The position numbers and the translations under genes are program-made. From Oenanthe sinensis (Eukaryota > Streptophyta > Magnoliopsida > Apiales > Apiaceae), in the NCBI GenBank assembly GCA_028671895.1, contig CM053800.1, positions 23,209,886 through 23,273,885 on the forward strand: a stretch of 64,000 bases of DNA, given 5' to 3'. Positions 22,200 to 35,630 of the stretch are shown here, in pieces (positions within the stretch are counted from its first letter, which is position 1; the number at the start of each line of letters is the position of its first letter). The notes beneath the pieces were generated by a model that was given only the letters and a program-made list of their open reading frames with translations, was not told where the DNA came from and searched no databases.

Positions 22200-25100
22200 C
22201 TTGTAGGATCATTCTTTGCTCATTTGACCATGAAACCAATTTATAAAAACTTGAGACTTCATTCTTGACTCGTTCGAACTTATAAACAACTTATAGCTTC
22301 ATTATTGACTCGTTTGAACATGGAAACAACTTGTAGCTTCATTCTTGACTCGTTTGAACATGGTAACAAATTGTAAACTCTTGTAGGATCATTTTTGGCT
22401 CATTTGACCATGAAAACAATTTATAAAAACTTGAGACTTCATTCTTGACTCGTTCGAACTTATAAACAACTTATAGCTTCATTATTGACTCGTTTGAACA
22501 ATGAAATAACTTCTAAACTCTTGTAGGATCATTCTTGGCTCATTTAAACATGAAAATAATTCATAACAACATCTTACTTCATTCTTGACTCGTTCGAACT
22601 TGGAAACTACTTTTACCTTCATTCTTGACTCGTTTGAACATAGAAACAACTAGTAAACTCTTGTAGGATTATTCTTGGCTCATTTGAACATGAAAGCAAT
22701 TCCTAACAACTTCTGACTTCATTCTTGACTCATTCAAACTTGGAAACAACTTGTAGCTTCATTCTTGACTCGTTTAAACTTGGAATTAACTTGTAAACTC
22801 ATGAAGGATCATTTTTGTTGAATATATTCATTACTGCATGAGACTTCATTTTTCAGTCGTTCGAACTTGGAAACAACTTGTAGCTTCATTCTTGACTCGT
22901 TTGAACATGGAAAGAAATTGTAAACTCTTGTAGGATCATTTTTGGCTCATTTGAACAAGAAACCAATTTATTAATTAATTAATTTTTTTTAATTAGCAAA
23001 AAAAAAAACAAGAAAACAATTTATAACAACTTGAGACTTCATTCTTGACTCGTTCGAACTTGTAAACAACTTTTAGCTTAATTATTGACTCGTTTGAACT
23101 TGGAAACAACTTGTAAACTCTTGTAGGATCATTCTTGGCTCATTTGAACATGAAAACAATTCATAACAAGTTCTTACTTCATTCTTGACTCGTTCGAACT
23201 TGGAAACAACTTATAACTTCATTCTTGACTCGTTTGAACAAGGAAACAAATTGTAAACTCTTGTAGGATCATTCTTTGCTCATTTGACCATGAAAACAAT
23301 TTATAAAAACTTGAGACTTCATTCTTGACTCGTTCAAATTTATAAACAACTTATAGCTTATTTATTGACTCGTTTGAACAATGAAATAACTTCTAAACTC
23401 TTGTAGGATCATTCTTGGCTAATTTAAACATGAAAATAATTCATAACAACATCTTACTTCATTCTTGACTCGTTCGAACTTGGAAACAACTTGTAGCTTC
23501 ATTCTTGACTCGTTTGAACATGGTAACAAATTGTAAACTCTTGTAGGATCATTCTTTGCTCATTTGACCATGAAACCAATTTATAAAAACTTGAGACTTC
23601 ATTCTTGACTCGTTCGAACTTATAAACAACTTATAGCTTCATTATTGACTCGTTTGAACATGGAAACAACTTGTAAACTCTTGTAGGATCATTCTTGGCT
23701 CATTTAAACATGAAAATAATTCATAACAACATCTTACTTCATTCTTGACTCGTTCGAACTTGGAAACAACTTGTAGCTTCATTCTTGACTCGTTTGAACA
23801 TGGTAACAAATTGTAAACTCTTGTAGGATCATTTTTGGCTCATTTGACCTTGAAAACAATTTATAAAAACTTGAGACTTCATTCTTGACTCGTTCGAACT
23901 TATAAACAACTTATAGCTTCATTATTGACTCGTTTGAACAATGAAATAACTTCTAAACTCTTGTAGGATCATTCTTGGCTCATTTAAACATGAAAATAAT
24001 TCATAACAACATCTTACTTCATTCCTGACTCGTTCGAACTTGGAAAGTACTTTTACCTTCATTCTTGACTCGTTTGAACATAGAAACAACTAGTAAACTC
24101 TTGTAGGATTATTCTTGTCTCATTTGAACATGAAAGCAATTCCTAACAACTTCTGACTTCATTCTTGACTCATTCAAACTTGGAAACAACTTGTAGCTTC
24201 ATTCTTGACTCGTTTAAACTTGGAATTAACTTGTAAACTCATGAAGGATCATTTTTGTTGAATATATTCATTACTGCATGAGACTTCATTTTTCAGTCGT
24301 TCGAACTTGGAAACAACTTGTAGCTTCATTCTTGACTCGTTTGAACATGGAAAGAAATTGTAAACTCTTGTAGGATCATTTTTGGCTCATTTGAACAAGA
24401 AAACAATTTATTAATTAATTAATTTTTTTTAATTAGCAAAAAAAAACAAGAAAACAATTTATAACAACTTGAGACTTCATTCTTGACTCGTTCGAACTTG
24501 TAAACAACTTTTAGCTTCATTATTGACTCGTTTGAACTTGGAAACAACTTGTAAACTCTTGTAGGATCATTCTTGGCTCATTTGAACATGAAAACAATTC
24601 ATAACAAGTTCTTACTTCATTCTTGACTCGTTCGAACTTGGAAACAACTTATAACTTCATTCTTGACTCGTTTGAACAAGGAAACAAATTGTAAACTCTT
24701 GTAGGATCATTCTTTGCTCATTTGACCATGAAAACAATTTATAAAAACTTGAGACTTCATTCTTGACTCGTTCAAATTTATAAACAACTTATAGCTTCAT
24801 TATTGACTCGTTTGAACAATGAAATAACTTCTAAACTCTTGTAGGATCATTCTTGGCTCATTTAAACATGAAAATAATTCATAACAACATCTTACTTCAT
24901 TCTTGACTCGTTCGAACTTGGAAACAACTTGTAGCTTCATTCTTGACTCGTTTGAACATGGTAACAAATTGTAAACTCTTGTAGGATCATTCTTTGCTCA
25001 TTTGACCATGAAACCAATTTATAAAAACTTGAGACTTCATTCTTGACTCGTTCGAACTTATAAACAACTTATAGCTTCATTATTGACTCGTTTGAACATG

Positions 25101-26390
25101 GAAACAACTTGTAAACTCTTGTAGGATCATTCTTGGCTCATTTAAACATGAAAATAATTCATAACAACATCTTACTTCATTCTTGACTCGTTCGAACTTG
25201 GAAACAACTTGTAGCTTCATTCTTGACTCGTTTGAACATGGTAACAAATTGTAAACTCTTCTAGGATCATTTTTGGCTCATTTGACCATGAAAACAATTT
25301 ATAAAAACTTGAGACTTCATTCTTGACTCGTTCGAACTTATAAACAACTTATAGCTTCATTATTGACTCGTTTGAACAATGAAATAACTTCTAAACTCTT
25401 GTAGGATCATTCTTGGCTCATTTAAACATGAAAATAATTCATAACAACATCTTACTTCATTCTTGACTCGTTCGAACTTGGAAAGTACTTTTACCTTCAT
25501 TCTTGACTCGTTTGAACATAGAAACAACTAGTAAACTCTTGTAGGATTATTCTTGTCTCATTTGAACATGAAAGCAATTCCTAACAACTTCTGACTTCAT
25601 TCTTGACTCATTCAAACTTGGAAACAACTTGTAGCTTCATTCTTGACTCGTTTAAACTTGGAATTAACTTGTAAACTCATGAAGGATCATTTTTGTTGAA
25701 TATATTCATTACTGCATGAGACTTCATTTTTCAGTCGTTCGAACTTGGAAACAACTTGTAGCTTCATTCTTGACTCGTTTGAACATGGAAAGAAATTGTA
25801 AACTCTTGTAGGATCATTTTTGGCTCATTTGAACAAGAAAACAATTTATTAATTAATTTATTTTTTTTAATTAGCAAAAAAAAAAATAAGAAAACAATTT
25901 ATAACAACTTGAGACTTCATTCTTGACTCGTTCGAACTTGTAAACAACTTTTAGCTTCATTATTGACTCGTTTGAACTTGGAAACAACTTGTAAACTCTT
26001 GTAGGATCATTCTTGGCTCATTTGAACATGAAAACAATTCATAACAAGTTCTTACTTCATTCTTGACTCGTTCGAACTTGGAAACAACTTATAACTTCAT
26101 TCTTGACTCGTTTGAACAAGGAAACAAATTGTAAACTCTTGTAGGATCATTCTTTGCTCATTTGACCATGAAAACAATTTATAAAAACTTGAGACTTCAT
26201 TCTTGACTCGTTCGAACTTATAAACAACTTATAGCTTCATTATTGACTCGTTTGAACAATGAAATAACTTCTAAACTCTTGTAGGATCATTCTTGGCTCA
26301 TTTAAACATGAAAATAATTCATAACAGCATCTTACTTCATTCTTGACTCGTTCGAACTTGGAAACTACTTGTACCTTCATTCTTGACTCG
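22200..26390. repeat. about 1440-bp higher-order repeat, three copies
   Basis: Markers recur at a constant spacing. The C variant GTTGAATATATTCATT appears near 22818, 24258 and 25696, and the poly(A) insertion near 22970, 24411 and 25850, giving offsets of 1440 and 1438 bp. The first copy lacks about 100 bp near 22320. Related copies with the same insertion recur at about 27420, 31100, 32260 and 33430 at other spacings (1580, about 1160 and 1172 bp). Confidence 0.85.
22956..23020 (+). repeat. poly(A) micro-insertion in sub-repeat C, with flanking direct repeat
   Basis: A roughly 37-bp insert (TTAATTAATTAATTTTT... ending in TTAATTAGC and an A run) interrupts sub-repeat C. The clean copy near 24395-24460 is flanked on both sides by AACAAGAAAACAATTTA (15-17 bp), where a normal monomer has this stretch once. 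A poly(A) tail with a target duplication of this size is typical of target-primed retroposition. Seven copies exist because the insertion was amplified with the surrounding satellite; A-run length varies among them. Confidence 0.7.
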
Positions 26391-27462
26391 TTTGAACATA
26401 GAAACAACTAGTAAAATCTTGTAGGATTATTCTTGGCTCATTTGAACATGCAAACAATTTATAAAAACTTGAGACTTTATTCTTGACTCGTTCGAACTTG
26501 GAAACAACTTGTAGCTTCATTCTTGACTCGTTTGAACATGGTAACAAATTGTAAACTCTTGTAGGATCATTTTTGGCTCATTTGAACATGAAAACAATTT
26601 ATAACAACTTGAGACTTCATTCTTGACTCGTTCGAACTTGTAAACAACTTTTAGCTTCATTATTGACTCGTTTGAACTTGGAAACAACTTGTAAACTCTT
26701 GTAGGATCATTCTTGGCTCATTTGAACATGAAAACAATTCATAACAAGTTCTTACTTCATTCTTGACTCGTTCGAACTTGGAAACAACTTATAACTTCAT
26801 TCTTGACTCGTTTGAACAAGGAAACAAATTGTAAACTCTTGTAGGATCATTCTTTGCTCATTTGACCATGAAAACAATTTATAAAAACTTGAGACTTCAT
26901 TCTTGACTCGTTCGAACTTATAAACAACTTATAGCTTCATTATTGACTCGTTTGAACAATGAAATAACTTCTAAACTCTTGTAGGATCATTCTTGGCTCA
27001 TTTAAACATGAAAATAATTCATAACAGCATCTTACTTCATTCTTGACTTGTTCGAACTTGTAAACTACTTGTACCTTCATTCTTGACTCGTTTGAACATA
27101 GAAACAACTAGTAAACTCTTGTAGGATTATTCTTGGCTCATTTGAACAAGAAAACAATTCCTAACAACTTCTGACTTCATTCTTGACTCATTCAAACTTG
27201 AAAACAACTTGTAGCTTCATTCTTGACTCGTTTAAACTTGGAATTAACTTGTAAACTCATGAAGGATCATTTTTGTCGAATATATTCATTACTACTTGAG
27301 ACTTCATTTTTCTGTCTTTCGAACTTGGAAACAACTTGTAGGTTCATTCTTGACTCGTTTGAACTTGGAAACAAATTGTAAACTCTTGTAGGATCATTTT
27401 TGGCTCATTTGAACAAGAAAACGATTTTTTTTTATTTATTTTTTAATTAGCAAAAAAAAAAA

Positions 27463-30400
27463 CAAGAAAACAATTTATAACAACTTGAGACTTCATTCTT
27501 GACTCGTTCGAACTTGTAAACAACTTTTAGCTTCATTATTGACTCGTTTGAACTTGGAAACAACTTGTAAACTCTTGTAGGATCATTCTTGGCTCATTTG
27601 AACATGAAAACAATTCATAACAAGTTCTTACTTCATTCTTGACTCGTTCGAACTTGGAAACAACTTATAACTTCATTCTTGACTCGTTTGAACAAGGAAA
27701 CAAATTGTAAACTCTTGTAGGATCATTCTTTGCTCATTTGACCATGAAAACAATTTATAAAAACTTGAGACTTCATTCTTGACTCGTTCGAACTTATAAA
27801 CAACTTATAGCTTCATTATTGACTCGTTTGAACAATGAAATAACTTCTAAACTCTTGTAGGATCATCCTTGGCTCATTTAAACATGAAAATAATTCATAA
27901 CAGCATCTTACTTCATTCTTGACTCGTTCGAACTTGGAAACTACTTGTACCTTCATTCTTGACTCGTTTGAACATAGAAACAACTAGTAAAATCTTGTAG
28001 GATTATTCTTGGCTCATTTGAACATGCAAACAATTTATAAAAACTTGAGACTTTATTCTTGACTCGTTCGAACTTGGAAACAACTTGTAATTTCATTCTT
28101 GACTCGTTTGAACATAGAAACAACTAGTAAACACCTGTAGGATTATTCTTGGCTCATTTGAACATGAAAAAAATACGTAAAAACTTCTGACTTCATTCTT
28201 GACTCGTACGAACATGGAAACAACTTGCAGCATCATTCTTGACTCGTTTGGACATGGAAACAACTTGTAAACTCTTGCAGGATCATTCTTGGCTCCTTTG
28301 AACATGCAAACAATTTATAAAAACTTGAGACTTTATTCTTGACTCGTTCGAACTTGAAAACAACTTGTAACTTCATTCTTGACTCGTTTGAACATGGTAA
28401 CAAATTGTAAACTCTTGTAGGATCATTTTTGGCTCATTTGAACATGAAAACAATTTATAACAAGTGGAGACTTCATTCTTGACTCGTTCGAACTTGTAAA
28501 TAACTTTTAGCTTCATTATTGACTCGTTTGAACTTGGAAACAACTTGTAAACTCTTGTAGGATCATTCTTGGCTCATTTGAACATGAAAACAATTCATAA
28601 CAAGTTCTTACTTCATTCTTGACTCGTTCGAACTTGGAAACAACTTATAACTTCATTCTTGACTCGTTTGAACAAGGAGACAAATTGTAAACTCTTGTAG
28701 GATCATTCTTTGCTCATTTGACCATGAAAACAATTTATAAAAACTTGAGACTTCATTCTTGACTCGTTCGAACTTATAAACAACTTATAGCTTCATTATT
28801 GACTCGTTTGAACAATGAAATAACTTCTAAACTCTTGTAGGATCATTCTTGGCTCATTTAAACATGAAAATAATTCATAACAGCATCTTACTTCATTCTT
28901 GACTCGTTCGAACTTGGAAACTACTTGTACCTTCATTCTTGACTCGTTTGAACATAGAAACAACTAGTAAAATCTTGTAGGATTATTCTTGGCTCATTTG
29001 AACATGCAAACAATTTATAAAAACTTGAGACTTTATTCTTGACTCGTTCGAACTTGGAAACAACTTGTAATTTCATTCTTGACTCGTTTGAACATAGAAA
29101 CAACTAGTAAACACCTGTAGGATTATTCTTGGCTCATTTGAACATGAAAAAAATACGTAAAAACTTCTGACTTCATTCTTGACTCGTACGAACATGGAAA
29201 CAACTTGCAGCATCATTCTTGACTCGTTTGGACATGGAAACAACTTGTAAACTCTTGTAGGATCATTCTTGGCTCCTTTGAACATGCAAACAATTTATAA
29301 AAACTTGAGACTTTATTCTTGACTCGTTCGAACTTGGAAACAACTTGTAACTTCATTCTTGACTCGTTTGAACATGGTAACAAATTGTAAACTCTTGTAG
29401 GATCATTTTTGGCTCATTTGAACATGAAAACAATTTATAACAACTGGAGACTTCATTCTTGACTCGTTCGAACTTGTAAACAACTTTTAGCTTCATTATT
29501 GACTCGTTTGAACTTGGAAACAACTTGTAAACTCTTGTAGGATCATTCTTGGCTCATTTGAACATGAAAACAATTCATAACAAGTTCTTACTTCATTCTT
29601 GACTCGTTCGAACTTGGAAACAACTTATAACTTCATTCTTGACTCGTTTGAACAAGGAGACAAATTGTAAACTCTTGTAGGATCATTCTTTGCTCATTTG
29701 ACCATGAAAACAATTTATAAAAACTTGAGACTTCATTCTTGACTCGTTCGAACTTATAAACAACTTATAGCTTCATTATTGACTCGTTTGAACAATGAAA
29801 TAACTTCTAAACTCTTGTAGGATCATTCTTGGCTCATTTAAACATGAAAATAATTCATAACAGCATCTTACTTCATTCTTGACTCGTTCGAACTTGGAAA
29901 CTACTTGTACCTTCATTCTTGACTCGTTTGAACATAGAAACAAGTAGTAAAATCTTGTAGGATTATTCTTGGCTCATTTGAACATGCAAACAATTTATAA
30001 AAACTTAAGACTTTATTCTTGACTCGTTCGAACTTGGAAACAACTTGTAATTTCATTCTTGACTCGTTTGAACATAGAAACAGCTAGTAAACACCTGTAG
30101 GATTATTCTTGGCTCATTTGAACATGAAAAAAATACGTAAAAACTTCTGACTTCATTCTTGACTCGTACGAACATGGAAACAACTTGCAGCATCATTCTT
30201 GACTCGTTTGGACATGGAAACAACTTGTAAAATCTTGTAGGATCATTCTTGGCTCATTTGAACATGCAAACAATTTATAAAAACTTGAGACTTTATTCTT
30301 GACTCGTTCGAACTTGGAAACAACTTGTAACTTCATTCTTGACTCGTTTGAACATGGTAACAAATTGTAAACTCTTGTAGGATCATTTTTGGCTCATTTG

Positions 30401-30550
30401 AACATGAAAACAATTTATAACAACTTGAGACTTCATTCTTGACTCGTTCGAACTTGTAAACAACTTTTAGCTTCATTATTGACTCGTTTGAACTTGGAAA
30501 CAACTTGTAAACTCTTGTAGGATCATTCTTGGCTCATTTGAACATGAAAA
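27463..30550. repeat. 980-bp higher-order repeat, three copies
   Basis: The segment is repeated at exactly 980 bp (seven monomers). The rare variant GACTCGTACGAACATGG sits at 28201, 29181 and 30161, and CAACTTGAGACTTC or its variants at 27481, 28461, 29441 and 30421. Copies differ by only a few bases, for example GAGA/GACA-type changes, so this is one of the youngest expansions in the array. Confidence 0.9.
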
Positions 30551-33500
30551 CAATTTATAACAACTTGAGACTTCATTCTTGACTCGTTCAAACTTGTAAA
30601 CAACTTTTAACTTCATTATTGACTCGTTTGAACAATGAAATAATTTCTAAACTCTTGTAGGATCATTCTTGGCTCATTTAAACATGAAAATAATTCATAA
30701 CAGCATCTTACTTCATTCTTGACTCGTTCGAACTTGGAAACTACTTGTACCTTCATTCTTGACACGTTTGAACATAGAAACAACTAGTAAACTCTTGTAG
30801 GATTATTCTTGGCTCATTTGAACAAGAAAACAATTCCTAACAACTTCTGACTTCATTCTTGACTCATTCAAACTTAGAAACAACTTGTAGCTTCATTCTT
30901 GACTCCTTTAAACTTGGAATTAACTTGTAAACTCATGAAGGATCATTTTTGTCGAATATATTCATTACTACTTGAGACTTCATTTTTCTATCTTTCGAAC
31001 TTGGAAACAACTTGTAGGTTCATTCTTGACTCGTTTGAACTTGAAAACAAATTGTAAACTCTTGTAGGATCATTTTTGGCTCATTTGAACAAGAAAACAA
31101 TTTATTTATTTATTTTTTATTTTTTAATTAGCAAAAAAAAAACAAGAAAACAATTTATAACAACTTGAGACTTCATTCTTGACTCGTTCGAACTTGTAAA
31201 CAACTTTTAGCTTCATTATTGACTCCTTTAAACTTGAAAACAACTTGTAAACTCTTGTAGGATCATTCTTGGCTCATTTCAATATGAAAATAATTCATAC
31301 CTACTTCTTACTTCATTCTTGACTCGTTCGAACTTGGAAACAACTTGTAATTTCATTCTTGACTCGTTTGAACATAGAAACAACTAGTAAACTCCTGTAG
31401 GATTATTCTTGGCTCATTTGAACATGAAAAAAATACATAAAACTTCTGACATCATTCTTGACTCGTTCGAACATGGAAACAACTTGTAGCATCATTCTTG
31501 ACTCGTTTGGACATGGAAACAACTTGTAAACTCTTGTAGGATCATTCTTGGCTCATTTGAACATGCAAACAATTTATAAAAACTTGAGACTTTATTCTTG
31601 ACTCGTTCGAACTTGGAAACAACTTGTAGCTTCATTCTTGACTCGTTTGAACATGGTAACAAATTGTAAACTCTTGTAGGATCATTTTTGGCTCATTTGA
31701 ACATGAAAACAATTTATAACAACTTGAGACTTCATTCTTGACTCGTTCGAACTTGTAAACAACTTATAGCTTCATTATTGACTCGTTTGAACATGGAAAT
31801 AACTTCTAAACTCTTGTAGGATCATTTTTAGCTCATTTAAACATGAAAATAATTCATAACAACATCTTACTTCATTCTTGACTCGTTCGAACTTGGAAAC
31901 TACTTGTACCTTCATTCTTGACTCGTTTGAACATAGAAACAACTAGTAAACTCTTGTAGGATTATTCTTGGCTCATTCGAACATGAAAACAATTCATAAC
32001 AACTTCTGACTTCATTCTTCACTCATTCAAACTTGGAAACAACTTGTAGCTTCATTCTTGACTCGTTTAAACTTGGAATTAACTTGTAAACTCATGAAGG
32101 ATCATTTTTGTCTAATATATTCATTACTACATGAGACTTCATTTTTCAGTCGTTCGAACTTGGAAACAACTTGTAGCTTCATTCTTGACTCGTTTGAACA
32201 TGGAAAGAAATTGTAAACTCTTGTAGGATCATTTTTGGCTCATTTGAACAAGAAAACAATTTATTAATTTATTTTTTATTTATTAATTTATTTTTTTTAA
32301 TTAGCAAAAAAAAACAAGAAAACAATATATAACAACTTGAGACTTCATTCTTGACTCGTTCGAACTTGTAAACAACTTATAGCTTCATTATTGACTCGTT
32401 TGAACATGGAAATAACTTCTAAACTCTTGTAGGATCATTTTTGGCTCATTTAAACATGAAAATAATTCATACCTACTTCTTACTTCATTCTTGACTCGTT
32501 CGAACTTGGAAACAACTTGTAATTTCATTCTTGACTCGTTTGAACAAGGAAACAACTAGTAAACTCCTGTAGGATTATTCTTGGCTCATTTGAACATGAA
32601 AAAAATACATAAAAACTTCTGACTTCATTCTTGACTCGTTCGAACATGGAAACAACTTGTAGCATCATTCTTGACTCGTTTGGACATGGAAACAACTTGT
32701 AAACTCTTGTAGGATCATCCTTGGCTCATTTGAACATGCAAACAATTTATAAAAACTTGAGACTTTATTCTTGACTCGTTCGAACTTGGAAATAACTTGT
32801 AGCTTCATTCTTGACTCGTTTTAACATGGTAACAAATTGTAAACTCTTGTAGGATCATTTTTGTCTCATTTGAACATGAAAACAATTTATAACAACTTGA
32901 GACTTCATTCTTGACTCGTTCGAACTTGTAAACAACTTATAGCTTCATTATTGACTCGTTTGAACATGGAAATAACTTCTAAACTCTTGTAGGATCATTC
33001 TTGGCTCATTTAAACATGAAAATAATTCATAACAACATCTTACTTCATTCTTGACTCGTTCGAACTTGGAAACTACTTGTAACTTCATTCTTGACTCGTT
33101 TGAACATAGAAACAACTAGTAAACTCTTGTAGGATTATTCTTGGCTCATTTGAACATGAAAACAATTCATAACAACTTCTGACTTCATTCTTGACTCATT
33201 CAAACTTGGAAACAACTTGTAGCTTCATTCTTGACTCGTTTAAACTTGGAATTAACTTGTAAACTCATGAAGGATCATTTTTGTCGAATATATTCATTAC
33301 TACATGAGACTTCATTTTTCAGTTGTTCGAACTTGGAAACAACTTGTAGCTTTATTCTTGACTCGTTTGAACATGGAAAGAAATTGTAAACTCTTGTAGG
33401 ATCATTTTTGGCTCATTTGAACAAGAAAACAATTTTTTTTTTAATTAGCAAAAAAAAAAAACAAGAAAACAATTTATAACAACTTGAGACTTTATTCTTG

Positions 33501-34489
33501 ACTCGTTCGAACTTGTAAACAACTTTTAGCTTCATTATTAACTCCTTTAAACTTGGAAACAACTTGTAAACTCTTGTAGGATCATTCTCGGCTCATTTCA
33601 ACATGAAAATAATTCATACCTACTTCTTACTTCATTCTTGACTCGTTCGAACTTGGAAACAACTTGTAATTTCATTCTTGACTTGTTTGAACATAGAAAC
33701 AACTAGTAAACTCTTGTAGGATTATTCTTGGCTCATTTGAAACTGAAAAAAATACAAAAAAACTTCTGACTTCATTCTTGACTCGTGCGAACAAGGAAAC
33801 AACTTGTAGCATCATTCTTGACTCGTTTGGATATGGAAACAACTTGTAAACTCTTGTAGGATCATTCTTGGCTCATTTGAACATGCAAACAATTTATAAA
33901 AACTTGAGACTTTATTCTTGACTCGTTCGAACTTGGAAAAAACTTGTAGCTTCATTCTTGACTCGTTTGAACATGGTAACAAATTGTAAACTCTTGTAGG
34001 ATCATTTTTGGCTCATTTGAACATGAAAACAATTTATAACAACTTGAGACTTCATTCTTGACTCGTTCGAACTTGTAAACAACTTATAGCTTCATTATTG
34101 ACTCGTTTGAAAATGGAAATAACTTCTAAACTCTTGTAGGATCATTCTTAGCTCATTTGAACATGAAAATAATTCATAACAACATCTTACTTCATTCTTG
34201 ACTCGTTCGAACTTGGAAACTACTTGTACCTTCATTCTTGACTCGTTTGAACATAGAAACAACTAGTAAACTCTTGTAGGATTATTCTTGGCTCATTTGA
34301 ACATTAAAACAATTCATAACAACTTCTGACTTCATTCTTGACTCATTCAAACTTGGAAACAACTTGTAGCTTCATTCTTGACTCGTTTAAACTTGGAATT
34401 AACTTGTAAACTCATGAAGGATCATTTTTGTCCAATATATTCATTACTACATGAGACTTCATTTTTCAGTCGTTCGAACTTGGAAACAA

Positions 34490-35630
34490 CTTGTAAACTC
34501 TTGTAGGATCATTCTTGGCTCATTTGAACATGAAAACAATTCCTAACAACTTTTTACTTCATTCTTGACTCGTTCGAACTTGGAAACAACTTATAACTTC
34601 ATTCTTGACTCGTTTGAACAAGGAAACAAATTGTAAACTCTTGTAGGATCATTCTTTGCTCATTTGACCATGAAAACAATTTATAAAAACTTGAGACTTC
34701 ATTCTTGACTCATTCGAACTTATAAACAACTTATAGCTTCATTATTGACTCGTTTGAACATGGAAATAACTTCTAAACTCTTGTAAGATCATTCTTGGCT
34801 CATTTCAACATGAAAATAATTCATACATACATCTTACTTCATTCTTGACTCGTTCGAACTTGGAAACTACTTGTAACTTCATTCTTGACTCGTTTGAACA
34901 TAGAAACAACTAGTAAACTCCTGTAGGATTATTCTTGGCTCATTTGAACATGAAAAAAATACATAAAAACTTCTGACTTCATTCCTGACTTGTTCGAACA
35001 TGGAAACAACTTGTAGCATCATTCTTGACACGTTTTGACATGGAAACAACTTGTAAACTCTTGTAGGATCATTCTTGGCTCATTTGAACATGAAAACAAT
35101 TTATAACAACTTGAGAATTCATTCTTGACTCGTTCGAACTTGTAAACAACTTTTAGCTTCATTCTTGACTCATTTGAACTTGGAAACAACTTGTAAACTC
35201 TTGTAGGATCATTCTTGGCTTATTTGAACATGAAAACATTTCATAATAACTTCTTACTTCATTCTTGACTCGTTCGAACTTGGAAACATCTTGTAGCTTC
35301 ATTCTTGACTCGTTTGAACATGGTAACAAATTGTAAACTCTTGTAGGATCATTCTTGGCTCATTTGAACATGAAAACAATTCCTAACAACTTTTTACTTC
35401 ATTCTTGACTCGTTCGAACTTGGAAACAACTTATAACTTCATTCTTGACTCGTTTGAACAAGGAAACAAATTGTAAACTCTTGTAGGATCATTCTTTGCT
35501 CATTTGACTATGAAAACAATTTATAAAAACTTGAGACTTCATTCTTGACTCGTTCGAACTTATAAACAACTTATAGCTTCATTATTGACTCGTTTGAACA
35601 TGGAAATAACTTCTAAACATTTGTAGGATC
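34490..35630. repeat. 840-bp higher-order repeat, two copies
   Basis: The variant TCCTAACAACTTTTTACTTC occurs at 34541 and 35381, an offset of exactly 840 bp (six monomers), with matching downstream monomers that include ATAACTTC and AAGGAAACAAATTG variants. Confidence 0.75.
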
